41,536 nt of DNA from Blautia wexlerae (GCF_013300825.1 NZ_JAAIMY010000027.1:1-41536); one strand, 5' to 3'; shown: positions 15,882-23,871, numbered from the stretch's first letter. Notes: generated from the sequence alone by a model not told the origin. Numbers and translations are program-made.

Positions 15882-17030
15882 TTATCTAAGAAAAAAATAC
15901 AATATTAACATGAATATCATGAATATAATATTGGAGGCTGTGAATATTCCCAAATACTTCCCTCTCAGATTCCTGTTTTCTTTTGCAATATATTTGAAAC
16001 TTATCAGGCTTGCCATGGATGCAATCAGAGTGCCGAGACCTCCAATATTGGTTCCGACAATTAAAGCCCGATAATTATCTGTAAAGCCGGATAAAAGAAG
16101 CGCAGCGGGAACATTGCTCATAATCTGACTGGCAAGAACAGCAGTAAGTGTTTCCCTTCCTGCCATGATTCTTTCCAGAAAACTGCTGAATTGCGGAATC
16201 CTTCCAAGGTTGCCGATAAAAATAAATAATGCGATAAAGGTGGCAAGCAGGGAGTAATCCACCCTGCTTATATTTTCCCTGTTTCTTAGCAGCATATATA
16301 TAAGAACCAATACAAGAGGAATCTGGTATGGAATGATACGTGCAACAGTGAGCAGGCAGATTGTAAATAAGATCAGGTAAGCGGCCAGGTATTCCATGTT
16401 AAGTTCTTTTCTGTCAGAGAATCCCAAAAGAGTTTTATCTTTTTCGGAACCGCATACGTGAGGTGCTTTGGCAGCGGCTACCTGTATCCATATCAGAAGA
16501 AGGATAAGTGCTGTGGCGGAATAGGGAAGCATCAGGGTTATTAATTCTGCCGCGGACATCCCTGCTCTGGCATATAGATAAAGGTTCTGCGGATTTCCGA
16601 TTGGTGTGAGCATGCTTCCGAGATTAGCAGCGATTGTCTGCATGGCTACTATTTTAAGAAGCCAGTAATTGCCCAGTTCCTTTGGCAGTTTATGCACAAT
16701 GATCAGTGCAAGAGGAACAAAAGTAATCAATGCCACATCATTGGTGATCACCATTGACAGGAAGAAACATAAGAGTACCAACAGCCTGATCACACCCACA
16801 GTTCCCGATGTTCCCATCAGCAATTTTTTGGCAAGTATATCAAAAACACCAACAGCCTTCAAACCAGCTACAATTGCCATCAAACAGAAGAGGAGCCCGA
16901 GAGTCCTGAAATCGATATAAGTAAAATAAGCCTTATCCGGTCTGACCCAGAACATAGAAAGAAGCGCCAGGATCACTGCAATTGACAAAACGGTTTCTTT
17001 CCTGAAAAAAACATATAATTTTTGTAACAT
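15882..17030 (-). CDS. SLC13/ArsB-type anion permease
   Basis: A 382-residue membrane protein with about 10-11 hydrophobic helices. The first repeat carries SMVITNDVALITFVPLALII and NLGSMLTPIGNPQNLYLYAR; the second carries SQIMSNVPAALLLSGF and VGTNIGGLGTLIASMASLIS. The paired SNVP/TNxA and GN(P/I)xN motifs are those of the ion-transporter superfamily that includes citrate/dicarboxylate carriers and ArsB. The ATG at 17030 is preceded by AAAGGA 6 nt upstream; a further upstream start would lack this. It stands alone and is convergent with the cupin gene. The ion carried (di- or tricarboxylate, or an oxyanion) cannot be told from sequence. Confidence 0.85.
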   Translation of the reverse strand: MLQKLYVFFRKETVLSIAVILALLSMFWVRPDKAYFTYIDFRTLGLLFCLMAIVAGLKAVGVFDILAKKLLMGTSGTVGVIRLLVLLCFFLSMVITNDVALITFVPLALIIVHKLPKELGNYWLLKIVAMQTIAANLGSMLTPIGNPQNLYLYARAGMSAAELITLMLPYSATALILLLIWIQVAAAKAPHVCGSEKDKTLLGFSDRKELNMEYLAAYLILFTICLLTVARIIPYQIPLVLVLIYMLLRNRENISRVDYSLLATFIALFIFIGNLGRIPQFSSFLERIMAGRETLTAVLASQIMSNVPAALLLSGFTDNYRALIVGTNIGGLGTLIASMASLISFKYIAKENRNLRGKYLGIFTASNIIFMIFMLILYFFLR

Positions 17031-17122
17031 AATATTTCCTTTCCGGTCTGATACGACCGCGTATAAGTATATCACAGAAACATCCAGAAAAAAAGAATAT
17101 CATTTTGTATTGTGGATTGTGT

Positions 17123-17151
17123 TTGCGATTACCGCCTTATTCCTGTATAAT
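17123..17151 (+). promoter_or_regulatory. sigma-A promoter of the following small gene
   Basis: TTGCGA (17123-17128), a 17-bp spacer and TATAAT (17146-17151). The start of the small gene is 59 bp downstream. Confidence 0.6.
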
Positions 17152-17209
17152 AAAAATGTTATCAATGGCGACATCATTTCAAAAGTTCAGAATATGAAAG
17201 GAAAACGTT

Positions 17210-17477
17210 TTGGAAGAACTATACAGAAAATATCAGGGAAAAACAATAAAAGATGACTATGGGAAAAATTCCAAGGAATTTATAGATTTTGCAAATGACA
17301 TGAAAAAGAGCATGAAAATTAATGCCGCAAAATATGGATTAAGGCTTATTACCTTTGAGACGGGGCCTTACGATATGTGCGGATATTTTAAGGACAACGA
17401 AACAAAAAAAGTATGCATATTTTTCATTCCATGAGTATAATGAATTTGACCCAAAACATTACAAAGGAAAGTGACCC
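17210..17477 (+). pseudogene. small hypothetical protein with homopolymer frameshift
   Basis: A TTG start at 17210 is preceded by GAAAGGA at 8-nt spacing. The frame runs MEELYRKYQGKTIKDDYGKN to FETGPYDMCGYFKDNETKKV and reaches a stop at 17432-17434. In the next frame SFHEYNEFDPKHYKGK continues naturally to a stop at 17477, so one extra T in the five-T run near 17420 breaks the gene. Related short proteins occur on Firmicutes plasmids and conjugative elements, without known function. The restored protein would be about 88 residues and may itself be a truncated form. It could be expressed if slippage occurs at the T-run. Confidence 0.45.
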
Positions 17478-17492
17478 TGTACGACAAAAACA

Positions 17493-17744
17493 TTATACAA
17501 CGAAAAAACACTGAGTGGTAGACTTCATCAATATTTTTTGATTTATTTTGAAACTTTTTCTGTTCCGACAGCAGATACCTTATTTCTGCTGATATTATCC
17601 ATACTGACCTTAGAATCTGCACATTCCATCCGGTTTCTGTATCAGCATTTTTTATCCGAAATAACGGAGAAATCACTGAATGTATTTTATTATGCATGTT
17701 CCTATAATATTGGATATGGATGTTCATGTAATGCAGTTAAATGA
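17493..17744 (+). pseudogene. transposase N-terminal remnant
   Basis: The frame reads LYNEKTLSGRLHQYFLIYFE then TFSVPTADTLFLLILSILTL and ESAHSIRFLYQHFLSEITEK SLNVFYYACSY. This looks like the N-terminal, non-catalytic domain of a DDE transposase (IS4/IS1182-like insertion sequences in clostridia). About 80 residues remain, no DDE residues are present, and the frame leaves the family at its end. No ribosome site precedes it and no inverted repeats were identified. Family assignment is from memory. Confidence 0.4.
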
Positions 17745-17819
17745 TTAAAGTGAAGAAAGATTTTAGCACTGCATTTTAAAGATATTAGAAGATTAATTAA
17801 GTTGGGAAATTTGTTTGAG

Positions 17820-18150
17820 CAGTAGTCTGCACCCTCTAAACTGACTACGATTTGACTACTACAGATGGAAGTGATTTGATTCATTTTGCACTTTTTTGCA
17901 AAAAATGTAGTAAATGAGAAGAAAACTACGATACCTTGAAATGCTGATAAAACCTTGCAAAATACGGCATTTCAAGGCAATTTGAGAGGAGAAAAAACAA
18001 TGATTCGAGTACTTTTCGTATGCCACGGCACTACCTTAGCAAAATTCTGAAAAACCTTGATTTTACAGTATATTTTTGAACCAGTAGGGATGTTTTACTA
18101 AGTTTTTACTAAAGAGGAATCCCTAGCACGAATTTAGAAAAGTAACATAT
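17820..18150. other. left boundary (att-like) region of the ICE backbone
   Basis: This gene-free stretch holds an 11-bp perfect inverted repeat CCTTGAAATGC (17934-17944) / GCATTTCAAGG (17967-17977), repeated GACTAC and TTTTACTAA(A)G motifs, AAACCTTG direct copies (near 17950 and 18054), and TAGGGAT/ATCCCTA arms (near 18090 and 18126). Clusters of short direct repeats like these are typical of tyrosine-integrase arm sites at element ends. No integrase gene is in the window. Reading it as an attachment region is inference. Confidence 0.35.
18000..18050 (+). pseudogene. 5' stub of a low-molecular-weight protein tyrosine phosphatase gene
   Basis: After GAGAGGAG, an ATG at 18000 starts MIRVLFVCHG and is then lost (TTLAKF, stop). 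VLFVCHGN is the P-loop start of low-molecular-weight tyrosine phosphatases (normally followed by ICRSPMAE). The break comes exactly before the invariant asparagine. This fits a mobile element having integrated into the phosphatase P-loop codons, with the rest of the gene displaced. Only ten residues support it. Confidence 0.45.
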
Positions 18151-18155
18151 AGTAT

Positions 18156-18197
18156 GACCTTATTAATTGGTAGAACAATTGGTAAGGTCCTTTTTTA
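18156..18197 (+). terminator. terminator just upstream of the DUF6075 gene
   Basis: GACCTTA...AATTG and CAATT...TAAGGTC form an interrupted 12-bp stem, followed by CTTTTTT. The ribosome site of the next gene (AAGGAGG) starts only a few bases later, so it either ends a transcript from the left or acts as an attenuator of the element's first operon. Confidence 0.6.
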
Positions 18198-18214
18198 TTT
18201 CAAGGAGGTTCAAA

Positions 18215-18673
18215 ATGAAAAGTACAGCGTTAGGAGCAGAAAACATTATTTTTATCAGTGATGCACATGAAAAATTCTACTATGAAAAATTACAAGAAGT
18301 ACGGTATCAGGATGTGTACCATAAGGCATTGTGTTATTGTCTGGGTATTAATGGAGATACCAGAAAAAATGCTGACAGAATTTATAATTTTAAAACGGGG
18401 TCTGTTAAAACGAAATGTTTACATGAAGGATGGCAGACAAGCGGTAGCTTAAAAGTGGTAAGGATGGCATTTAATCTGTACTGTAACAGCACGCCAAGCG
18501 TTTGGGATTATGAAGATGCAGAGGAACAGGTAAACGAGTGCAGACAGTATACAGTAGAGGATATCTTCTGCTGTGTATATGCACCATATTTTTGGCAGGC
18601 AATACAGATCCGTTATCCGGAATATGTAGTGTACAATCAAAAGTTACATGCCATGCTTGGAGGAATAGATTAA
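18215..18673 (+). CDS. DUF6075-family protein
   Basis: A 152-residue soluble protein starting at 18215, where AAGGAGG lies 9 nt upstream. FISDAHEKFYYEKLQEVRYQ and DVYHKALCYCLGINGDTRKN followed by a C-terminal WQAIQIRYPEY fit DUF6075, a family found at the front of conjugative elements and plasmids of gut Firmicutes. Function is unknown. Its stop overlaps the ATG of the next gene by one base (TAATG), so they are translationally coupled. Confidence 0.7.
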   Translation: MKSTALGAENIIFISDAHEKFYYEKLQEVRYQDVYHKALCYCLGINGDTRKNADRIYNFKTGSVKTKCLHEGWQTSGSLKVVRMAFNLYCNSTPSVWDYEDAEEQVNECRQYTVEDIFCCVYAPYFWQAIQIRYPEYVVYNQKLHAMLGGID

Positions 18674-18849
18674 TGCTGAAAGTGAGACTGATGGGAACAA
18701 AAAATGATATTGCATGGTTTCAGAAAATCCTGCAGCGTCATCCTAAAATTGAAGTTATGGAATTATCGGAACTTTATTCCAATAAAGGGACGAGCAAATA
18801 TTATAGAGCTTATGCTGAAATTGAAAAAAGTAATGTAAATAAAAAATAG
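18673..18849 (+). CDS. DUF3970-family small protein
   Basis: A 58-residue protein: LKVRLMGTKNDIAWFQKILQ then a beta-hairpin ending SKYYRAYAEIE. Start and length match DUF3970, a small family that usually lies beside DUF6075 and ParA genes on mobile elements. No function is known. Overlaps the upstream stop by one base and precedes parA by 23 nt. Confidence 0.7.
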   Translation: MLKVRLMGTKNDIAWFQKILQRHPKIEVMELSELYSNKGTSKYYRAYAEIEKSNVNKK

Positions 18850-18872
18850 TAGAAAAACAGGAGAATTATATC

Positions 18873-19649
18873 ATGTGCAAAATAATCGCAATCGCAAATC
18901 AAAAAGGTGGAGTAGCAAAGACTACAACCACTATTAATCTTGGAGTAGGACTGTCTAAGGTTGGAAAACGTGTAATGCTGATAGATGCTGATCCACAGGG
19001 ACATTTGACAATGGGACTTGGTTTTCCAAAGAACTTAAGGGTAACATTGAAAACAATGATGGAAAATATCATTATGGGATTAGAATTTGATCCCAGGGAA
19101 GCAATTTTACACCATGAGGAAGGAATAGATGTAATTCCATCTAATAAACTTCTTTCGGGAATGGACATGTCATTATTTACGGTAGAGGACAGAGAAAAAG
19201 TCTTAAAAGAATATCTGGAACTTTTGGAAAATGATTATGACTATATCCTGATTGATTGTATGCCCTCGTTGGGAATGATGACAATTAATGCGTTAAGTGC
19301 AGCTGATAGCGTTTTGATTCCGGTGCAGCCTCAATACTATGCGGCAGATGGCCTCATGGAATTACTGAAAGTTGTGAAAGGCATTCATCAGAGATTTAAT
19401 CCTGATTTACAGATTGAAGGGATTCTGTTTACAATGGACAGCAGTCATTATAATAATTCAAAGAGAAATAAGCAGGCAGTACGAGATGCTTATGGAGCAG
19501 AGATTATAATTTTTGATCAGACAATTCCAAGAACAGAAGCTCTTGCCGAAACTGCATCAGAAGGTGTCAGTATTTTTTCTTACGATGCAAAAGGAAAAGG
19601 TGCGTACAGTTATCAAGCACTTGTCCAGGAGGTGCTGAATCATGCGTAA
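18873..19649 (+). CDS. parA: ParA/Soj-family partition ATPase
   Basis: A 258-residue deviant-Walker ATPase. NQKGGVAKTTTTINLGVGLS (K11 and K16-T18) is the Walker A box with its signature lysine, MLIDADPQGHLTMGLG is A', and YDYILIDCMPSLGMMTINAL is Walker B. It has no N-terminal DNA-binding extension, so it is of the Soj (type Ib-like or chromosomal) size. With ParB it segregates the element's DNA along the nucleoid. ParB's start overlaps its end by 8 nt. A partition pair plus Rep gene suggests the element replicates as a circle at some stage. Confidence 0.93.
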   Translation: MCKIIAIANQKGGVAKTTTTINLGVGLSKVGKRVMLIDADPQGHLTMGLGFPKNLRVTLKTMMENIIMGLEFDPREAILHHEEGIDVIPSNKLLSGMDMSLFTVEDREKVLKEYLELLENDYDYILIDCMPSLGMMTINALSAADSVLIPVQPQYYAADGLMELLKVVKGIHQRFNPDLQIEGILFTMDSSHYNNSKRNKQAVRDAYGAEIIIFDQTIPRTEALAETASEGVSIFSYDAKGKGAYSYQALVQEVLNHA

Positions 19650-20529
19650 ACCTAAGAAAGAAATTCAGCTTACTTCTTATGATGAATTGCTTGGAATCAA
19701 TGAAGCTGAACAGAATACTCTTAATCAGATTGTTGAAGTGCCATTAAATGAGTTACATCCTTTTAGAAATCATCCATTTCATGTAAATGATGATGAAAAA
19801 ATGGCTGAAACAGTAGAAAGTATCAAGAATTATGGCATCTTAAATCCTGCATTGGTACGTCCTCGCGCAGAGGGAGGATATGAACTGATTGCTGGTCACA
19901 GGAGAAAACGTGGTTGCGAACTGGCTGGAAAAAGTAAAATGCCAGTACTCATACGGAACTATACCGATGATGAAGCCGTAATCGTTATGGTGGATTCTAA
20001 TATACAGAGAGAAAATTTGCTTCCAAGCGAAAAGGCATATGCTTATAAGATGAAGATGGATGCAGTAAAACATCAGGGCATAAAAGACGAAAACGCAGCT
20101 TCTGTTGACAGTGCAGATCTGGTTGGACAGGCTGCCGGTGACAGTGGAAGAACCGTTCAGCGTTACATACGCTTGACCTGTCTTATTCCGGAATTGCTGA
20201 AATTGTTGGATGAAGGAAAGATTAATTTTACAGTAGGTGTTTCATTAACCTATTTATCAGAAACGGAGCAGATTTGGGTGAAAGACTGCATAGTGTCTGG
20301 AGCAAGCTCTGTTACAGGTTCAATGGCGACAAAACTGAAGCAATACAGCGATGAAGGTAATCTGACAGAATTAGCGGTACAGCTTATTCTGAATGAAAAG
20401 AAAACAGAGACAGGAAAAGTTACTTTAACTGAAAAGAAAATACGAAAGTATTTTCCAAAGGAATATAACAGAGAACAGATTGAACAGGTTATCTATGAAC
20501 TGCTTGATAACTGGAAGAAAAGCCAATAA
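19642..20529 (+). CDS. parB: ParB/Spo0J-family partition protein
   Basis: A 295-residue ParB. The N-terminal ParB/Srx domain carries VPLNELHPFRNHPFHV and the CTP-binding motif GGYELIAGHRRKRGCELAGK with NIQRENLLPSEKAYAYKMKM. It is followed by a helix-turn-helix (AAGDSGRTVQRYIRLTCLIP) and a C-terminal dimer region. It loads on parS-like sites and works with ParA. An AGGAGG precedes the ATG inside the parA end. No parS of the TGTTTCACGTGAAACA type was noticed nearby. Confidence 0.92.
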   Translation: MRKPKKEIQLTSYDELLGINEAEQNTLNQIVEVPLNELHPFRNHPFHVNDDEKMAETVESIKNYGILNPALVRPRAEGGYELIAGHRRKRGCELAGKSKMPVLIRNYTDDEAVIVMVDSNIQRENLLPSEKAYAYKMKMDAVKHQGIKDENAASVDSADLVGQAAGDSGRTVQRYIRLTCLIPELLKLLDEGKINFTVGVSLTYLSETEQIWVKDCIVSGASSVTGSMATKLKQYSDEGNLTELAVQLILNEKKTETGKVTLTEKKIRKYFPKEYNREQIEQVIYELLDNWKKSQ

Positions 20530-20551
20530 CGAGGGAAGGAGGGAAAGCAAA

Positions 20552-21631
20552 ATGGCAAAATCCGAAAGCACAAAAATAGAGTTTGGTTATTTTCACGATT
20601 ATGAATCGGAACAGTTTGCTTTTTACCGTATTCCCAAAGTATTATTCACAGATGAATATTTCCGTAATCTGTCCAGCGATGCAAAGGTTCTTTATGGGCT
20701 GATGCTGGACAGAATGGCTTTATCTATCAGACATCAATGGTTTGATGAAGAGGGTAAGGTTTATATTATTTTTACTGTTGAACAGGTTATTCAGTATATG
20801 AATTGTGGAAGAGATAAAGCAATGAAAACGCTTGCAGAACTGGATACCAAAAAGGGAATCGGATTAATTGAAAGAGTCAAACAAGGATTTGGTAAACCGG
20901 ATATTATTTATGTAAAGAACTTTATTTTAAGGACATCAAAAGATGTTAAAAACAATGATGAATCCGAAGAGAGTATTCAACAAAATCGAGAGGTCGAAGA
21001 AGTCGACTTATCGGAGTCGGAAAAATCGACTTATCGTGGTCGGAAAAATCGACTTCAAGGGGTCGGAAAAACCGACTTCAAGAGGTCGGAAAATACGACT
21101 TATCGTGGTCGAAAAATCAGAACTACAGAGGTCGGAAAAATCGACCCAATTAATACTAAATATAATTATACTGATATTAGTAATACGGACAGGAATAATA
21201 CTGATCTTATCAATCTTTCAGATTCTTCCGAACAGCAGTCAATGGATTTGATGGAAGAGATGGAGTTATTCCAGATGAATACTGCACTTGTAAAAAGAAA
21301 TATTGAATATGACTGTCTTGTACAACGATGCAGACTAGGGGAACAGCAACAGTTGGATGAAATTGTGGCACTAATTGTGGAAACAATCAGCATAGAACGG
21401 GAGAATATTACGATCAGTGGAGTGAAATACCCATATCAGTTCGTAAAAAGCAGATTATTGTTGCTGGAAGAAAGCCACATAGAGTATGTACTTGATTGTC
21501 TGCATGAGAATACCAGGGAAGTAAAGAACATAAAAGCGTACTTGCTTACCTGTCTTATGAATTCAATAACGACAATAGGCAATTATTACCAGGCAAAAGT
21601 AAATCATGATATGTACGGAGGTGGCATATGA
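20552..21631 (+). CDS. RepA_N-type replication initiator with internal iterons
   Basis: A 359-residue protein from the ATG at 20552 (GGAAGGAGGG at 10 nt). Residues 1-125 are the RepA N-terminal winged-helix domain (FYRIPKVLFTDEYFRNLSSD AKVLYGLMLDRM; GRDKAMKTLAELDTKKGIGL). Residues about 145-205 are low-complexity and encoded by seven 23-bp repeats. The C-terminal domain (about 225-350, with YPYQFVKSRLLLLEESHIEY) resembles DUF6017. RepA_N initiators of Firmicutes plasmids bind iterons lying inside their own gene, so this gene probably also holds the origin. The downstream small membrane gene overlaps by ATGA. Confidence 0.88.
   Translation: MAKSESTKIEFGYFHDYESEQFAFYRIPKVLFTDEYFRNLSSDAKVLYGLMLDRMALSIRHQWFDEEGKVYIIFTVEQVIQYMNCGRDKAMKTLAELDTKKGIGLIERVKQGFGKPDIIYVKNFILRTSKDVKNNDESEESIQQNREVEEVDLSESEKSTYRGRKNRLQGVGKTDFKRSENTTYRGRKIRTTEVGKIDPINTKYNYTDISNTDRNNTDLINLSDSSEQQSMDLMEEMELFQMNTALVKRNIEYDCLVQRCRLGEQQQLDEIVALIVETISIERENITISGVKYPYQFVKSRLLLLEESHIEYVLDCLHENTREVKNIKAYLLTCLMNSITTIGNYYQAKVNHDMYGGGI
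20993..21153 (+). repeat. seven 23-bp iterons inside the rep gene (candidate origin)
   Basis: Units start at 20993, 21016, 21039, 21062, 21085, 21108 and 21131, exactly 23 bp apart. The core is GTCGGAAAAATCGAC, an inverted repeat GTCG-(7)-CGAC, followed by TTATCGTG or TTCAAGAG. Since 23 is not a multiple of three, successive units are read in three different frames, yet all stay open. The exact phasing points to DNA-level selection as initiator-binding sites. Confidence 0.85.
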
Positions 21632-21741
21632 GAGGAAAAGAAATTATAACAAAATTGATAATTCCTGGTGCAATAGCTATGATTATCTGCTTAATTGTTC
21701 ACCCTATGTGCATGAATGGTGAAATATTAGCCTGCAAATAA
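21628..21741 (+). pseudogene. small membrane protein gene, 5' part (split by IS110)
   Basis: The ATG at 21628 overlaps the rep stop and is preceded by GGAGGTGG. MRGKEIITKLIIPGAIAMII CLIVHPMCMNGE begins a conserved small membrane protein of conjugative elements (possibly the family named DUF6050; low certainty). After the Glu codon 21721-21723 the frame enters the insertion sequence and stops at 21741. The rest of the gene resumes at 23331 in a compatible frame. The protein's role in transfer is unknown. Confidence 0.65.
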
Positions 21742-21847
21742 AAAGTCAAGGCTAAATTGAAGAACATTGAAAATTTTATACAGGTTGAAAAGTAGGTATC
21801 AAAATAAGACCACCACACCAGTGCTGGTCTGAGAATTATAATGATGA

Positions 21848-23056
21848 TTAGGATTCTGGAAGAGATGAAAGATATTCTTTCACTCGTCCGTAATAGATTC
21901 TTAGAAACTTGTTGGCACCTGCAGTCATATAGACATAATAAGGCTTGCCTTGTGCCCGTTTCTTATCTATGAACTGATACACAGGATCATCCTGTGGGTG
22001 TGTTTTTATTAAGACATCCATTACCTGAAATAAAGTCTTTCTAAGATCAGATGAGCCTCGTTTTGAAGTTGGAACACTTTTTTGTTCATAACTTCCCGAT
22101 TCATTAACACCGGGATCTACACCGGCAAAAGCAGTAATAGCACCTTTATGGGTAAAACGGGAAACATCACCAATCTCAGCCATCAATTGAGGACCAAGCG
22201 AAGCACCAACCCCTTTCATCGCCATAACAATAGGATACTCTGGGAGTTTGGATGCAGTTTCATTCATAAGTGTGCGTAGTGATTCAACGGTTGTAGAAGC
22301 ACTGTTAAGCTGGTTTACAGCCTGCTTGATAATAAGCTTTGTAATGTCATCCTTAGGAAGTACAGGAACAAGTTCCTTTGCTTTTCCATAGATTTCCTCA
22401 GCTTTGGATTGGCTGAAGTTGTACTTTTTACGTTTGCACCAGTTTTGATAATGGTCGATAAAGGCATTCAGAGACATTTTACGGACACAGTCCACATGCC
22501 AGTATGTAGATGCAAAATCAACCCATTTCTGGCTGCCATCACTGCGTGCAGGACTGTCAAAGTAAGTATTAACACCAGGATAGGTTTGGTCAAGGATGCC
22601 GATAAGATTATTTTTCATAGCCGTCTTGTGCTTCATGTAAAAGCCGAACTGACGGTTCATGGTTTTGAGCTGATTGCGTAATTCATCCATAACATTATAC
22701 TGTTTAAGATTTTGCCATTTGTCAAGAGCATATCGGGCAATCTTAACAGAATCCGCTTTATCAGATTTCACTTTACGAAGAGAATCATTATCAAAGTCTT
22801 TGATAAGTTTTGGGTTAATGGCACTGACGAAAAGATTTGCCTTTGAAAGCTGATGGGCGAGGACTTCATAATAACGTCCTGTGTGCTCCATCACGATTCG
22901 GGACTCCCCTTCAACAGAGTTGATGAGTTCTACAAGTGAATGGATATCACTGGCTGTGTGTTTGATTTCGAAAGGTGCGGAAACAATTTCACCGAAAGGT
23001 CGCATGATAGCAACCATACTCTTACCTTTTGAAACATCGATACCTACTGCGTTCAT
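21848..23056 (-). CDS. IS110-family DEDD transposase (recombinase)
   Basis: A 402-residue, apparently complete IS110 recombinase. The RuvC-like N-terminal domain shows Asp7 in AVGIDVSKGKS, Glu57 in MEHTGRYY, and Asp99/Asp102 in KSDKADS, the DEDD set. The C-terminal transposase_20 domain has MKGVGASLGPQLMAEIGDVS and FAGVDPGVNESGSYEQKS, where Ser320 fits the catalytic serine position. IS110 enzymes use a bispecific bridge RNA encoded in a non-coding end to pair donor and target. AAGGAGTG is 9 nt before the ATG at 23056. Confidence 0.93.
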   Translation of the reverse strand: MNAVGIDVSKGKSMVAIMRPFGEIVSAPFEIKHTASDIHSLVELINSVEGESRIVMEHTGRYYEVLAHQLSKANLFVSAINPKLIKDFDNDSLRKVKSDKADSVKIARYALDKWQNLKQYNVMDELRNQLKTMNRQFGFYMKHKTAMKNNLIGILDQTYPGVNTYFDSPARSDGSQKWVDFASTYWHVDCVRKMSLNAFIDHYQNWCKRKKYNFSQSKAEEIYGKAKELVPVLPKDDITKLIIKQAVNQLNSASTTVESLRTLMNETASKLPEYPIVMAMKGVGASLGPQLMAEIGDVSRFTHKGAITAFAGVDPGVNESGSYEQKSVPTSKRGSSDLRKTLFQVMDVLIKTHPQDDPVYQFIDKKRAQGKPYYVYMTAGANKFLRIYYGRVKEYLSSLPES

Positions 23057-23330
23057 AAATTGTCACTCCTTAAGATTATTGCAATGGATAAATACCAGTT
23101 TTACTCATTGCCTATTCAATCTACTGTGGTGTGACGCGAATGCACCTATGGCGATTCAACCTGCATAAAACGAACGCTGCGAATGAGGAGCTGGTTATCA
23201 GTCTAATTTACGGACGCGAAGTCCAAGATTGGAAGACGATATACCGATTGCTCCATCATTATACAGCTTAAGCAACAAGATGGATAATTCCTTACTGGCT
23301 GTAAGGGATATTAACCATAAACATATTGTA
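23057..23330 (-). ncRNA. candidate bridge-RNA region of the IS110 element
   Basis: The roughly 270-bp non-coding end upstream of the transposase is where IS110-group (IS621-like) elements encode their bridge RNA. It contains at least one clear hairpin (GGAC-TTCGC-GTCC near 23210-23224 on the minus strand) and repeated GCGAATG motifs (near 23136 and 23178). No open frame fits. The exact RNA ends and guide loops cannot be set by eye. Confidence 0.45.
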
Positions 23331-23618
23331 GTAGACTGGAGAAAATTATTGCTTTTTGTGGGAATACCTTTCGGAATCCAGAAAATGTTTTTGCTGGTCG
23401 TTCCAAGAAATGTGGGGACAGGGGAAATGCTTGGTTTGGTGGTACTTAAACTGATGGTAGGAAGTTTGATTGGAATAGGGGTTCTTGCCTGGAGATTATT
23501 AGCTGTAGCAGGCATTTTGCTAAAAAACGGCATTTCTGGAATTATATGGATCATAAAAAGACTGAAAGAAATGGTGATCAAAAATGAGCGAAAAGCAACT
23601 GGAAAAATTGTATTATAG
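23331..23618 (+). pseudogene. small membrane protein gene, 3' part (split by IS110)
   Basis: The frame reads VDWRKLLLFVGIPFGIQKMF, then VLKLMVGSLIGIGVLAWRLL AVAG and ends at 23618 in KNERKATGKIVL. It holds two hydrophobic segments and the FGIxxMF loop that continue the protein begun at 21628. The restored protein would be about 127 residues with three membrane helices. A start inside the insertion sequence (23229) keeps the frame open, but would only yield a hybrid. Its end overlaps the next gene's start by 35 nt. Confidence 0.65.
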
Positions 23619-23871
23619 CATTTATCCAATGAATCAATGTGAGACACAAAGTAAAAGTTATGAAGAGACAAAGGAACTGTGTGAAACATTAGAAAAGGAA
23701 ATGATAAGTCTAATGAGTCCGGATCTGCAGGCAATGTTTGAGGATTACAAGGAATATACTTTAAATCTTAAACAAACAGAACAGAGAGACGCTTACATAG
23801 ATGGATTAGCGTTTGGGATTCGCACAATTTCGGAAGCCTTTTTACATGAGAACAAAAATAGAATATGGTGA
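23584..23871 (+). CDS. DUF6809-like small helical protein
   Basis: A 95-residue acidic, helical protein: LEKLYYSIYPMNQCETQSKS, then LQAMFEDYKEYTLNLKQTEQ and DAYIDGLAFGIRTISEAFLH. This fits a family of small proteins (DUF6809) common on Firmicutes conjugative elements, of unknown function. The ATG lies within the end of the upstream membrane-protein gene, indicating translational coupling in the original operon. A terminator follows immediately. Confidence 0.55.
   Translation: MSEKQLEKLYYSIYPMNQCETQSKSYEETKELCETLEKEMISLMSPDLQAMFEDYKEYTLNLKQTEQRDAYIDGLAFGIRTISEAFLHENKNRIW

Larger units (their letters stand above)
21724..23330 (-). mobile_element. IS110-family insertion sequence (about 1.6 kb)
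   Basis: The element is bounded by where the split membrane-protein gene breaks off (after NGE) and resumes (VDWRKLLLFVGIPFGIQ). Limits are good to a few bases only, since no inverted repeats or target duplication are expected in this family. It has about 120 bp after the transposase and about 270 bp before it. It carries a single transposase on the minus strand and looks intact. Confidence 0.75.

Noticed and set aside
18873..20529. Chromosomal replication origin region (Soj/Spo0J)
   Set aside because: ParA/ParB are next to RepA_N, DUF6075 and PcfB genes, and no dnaA, gidB or rpmH is nearby; this is a mobile-element partition system.
20993..21153. CRISPR array
   Set aside because: The 23-bp units are directly adjacent with no unique spacers, and they lie in the rep coding frame; they are iterons.
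23198..23734. Minus-strand frame of 178 codons overlapping the IS110 left end and the split membrane gene
   Set aside because: It spans the insertion junction, so it cannot be an original gene, and its sequence is the complement of hydrophobic coding sequence.
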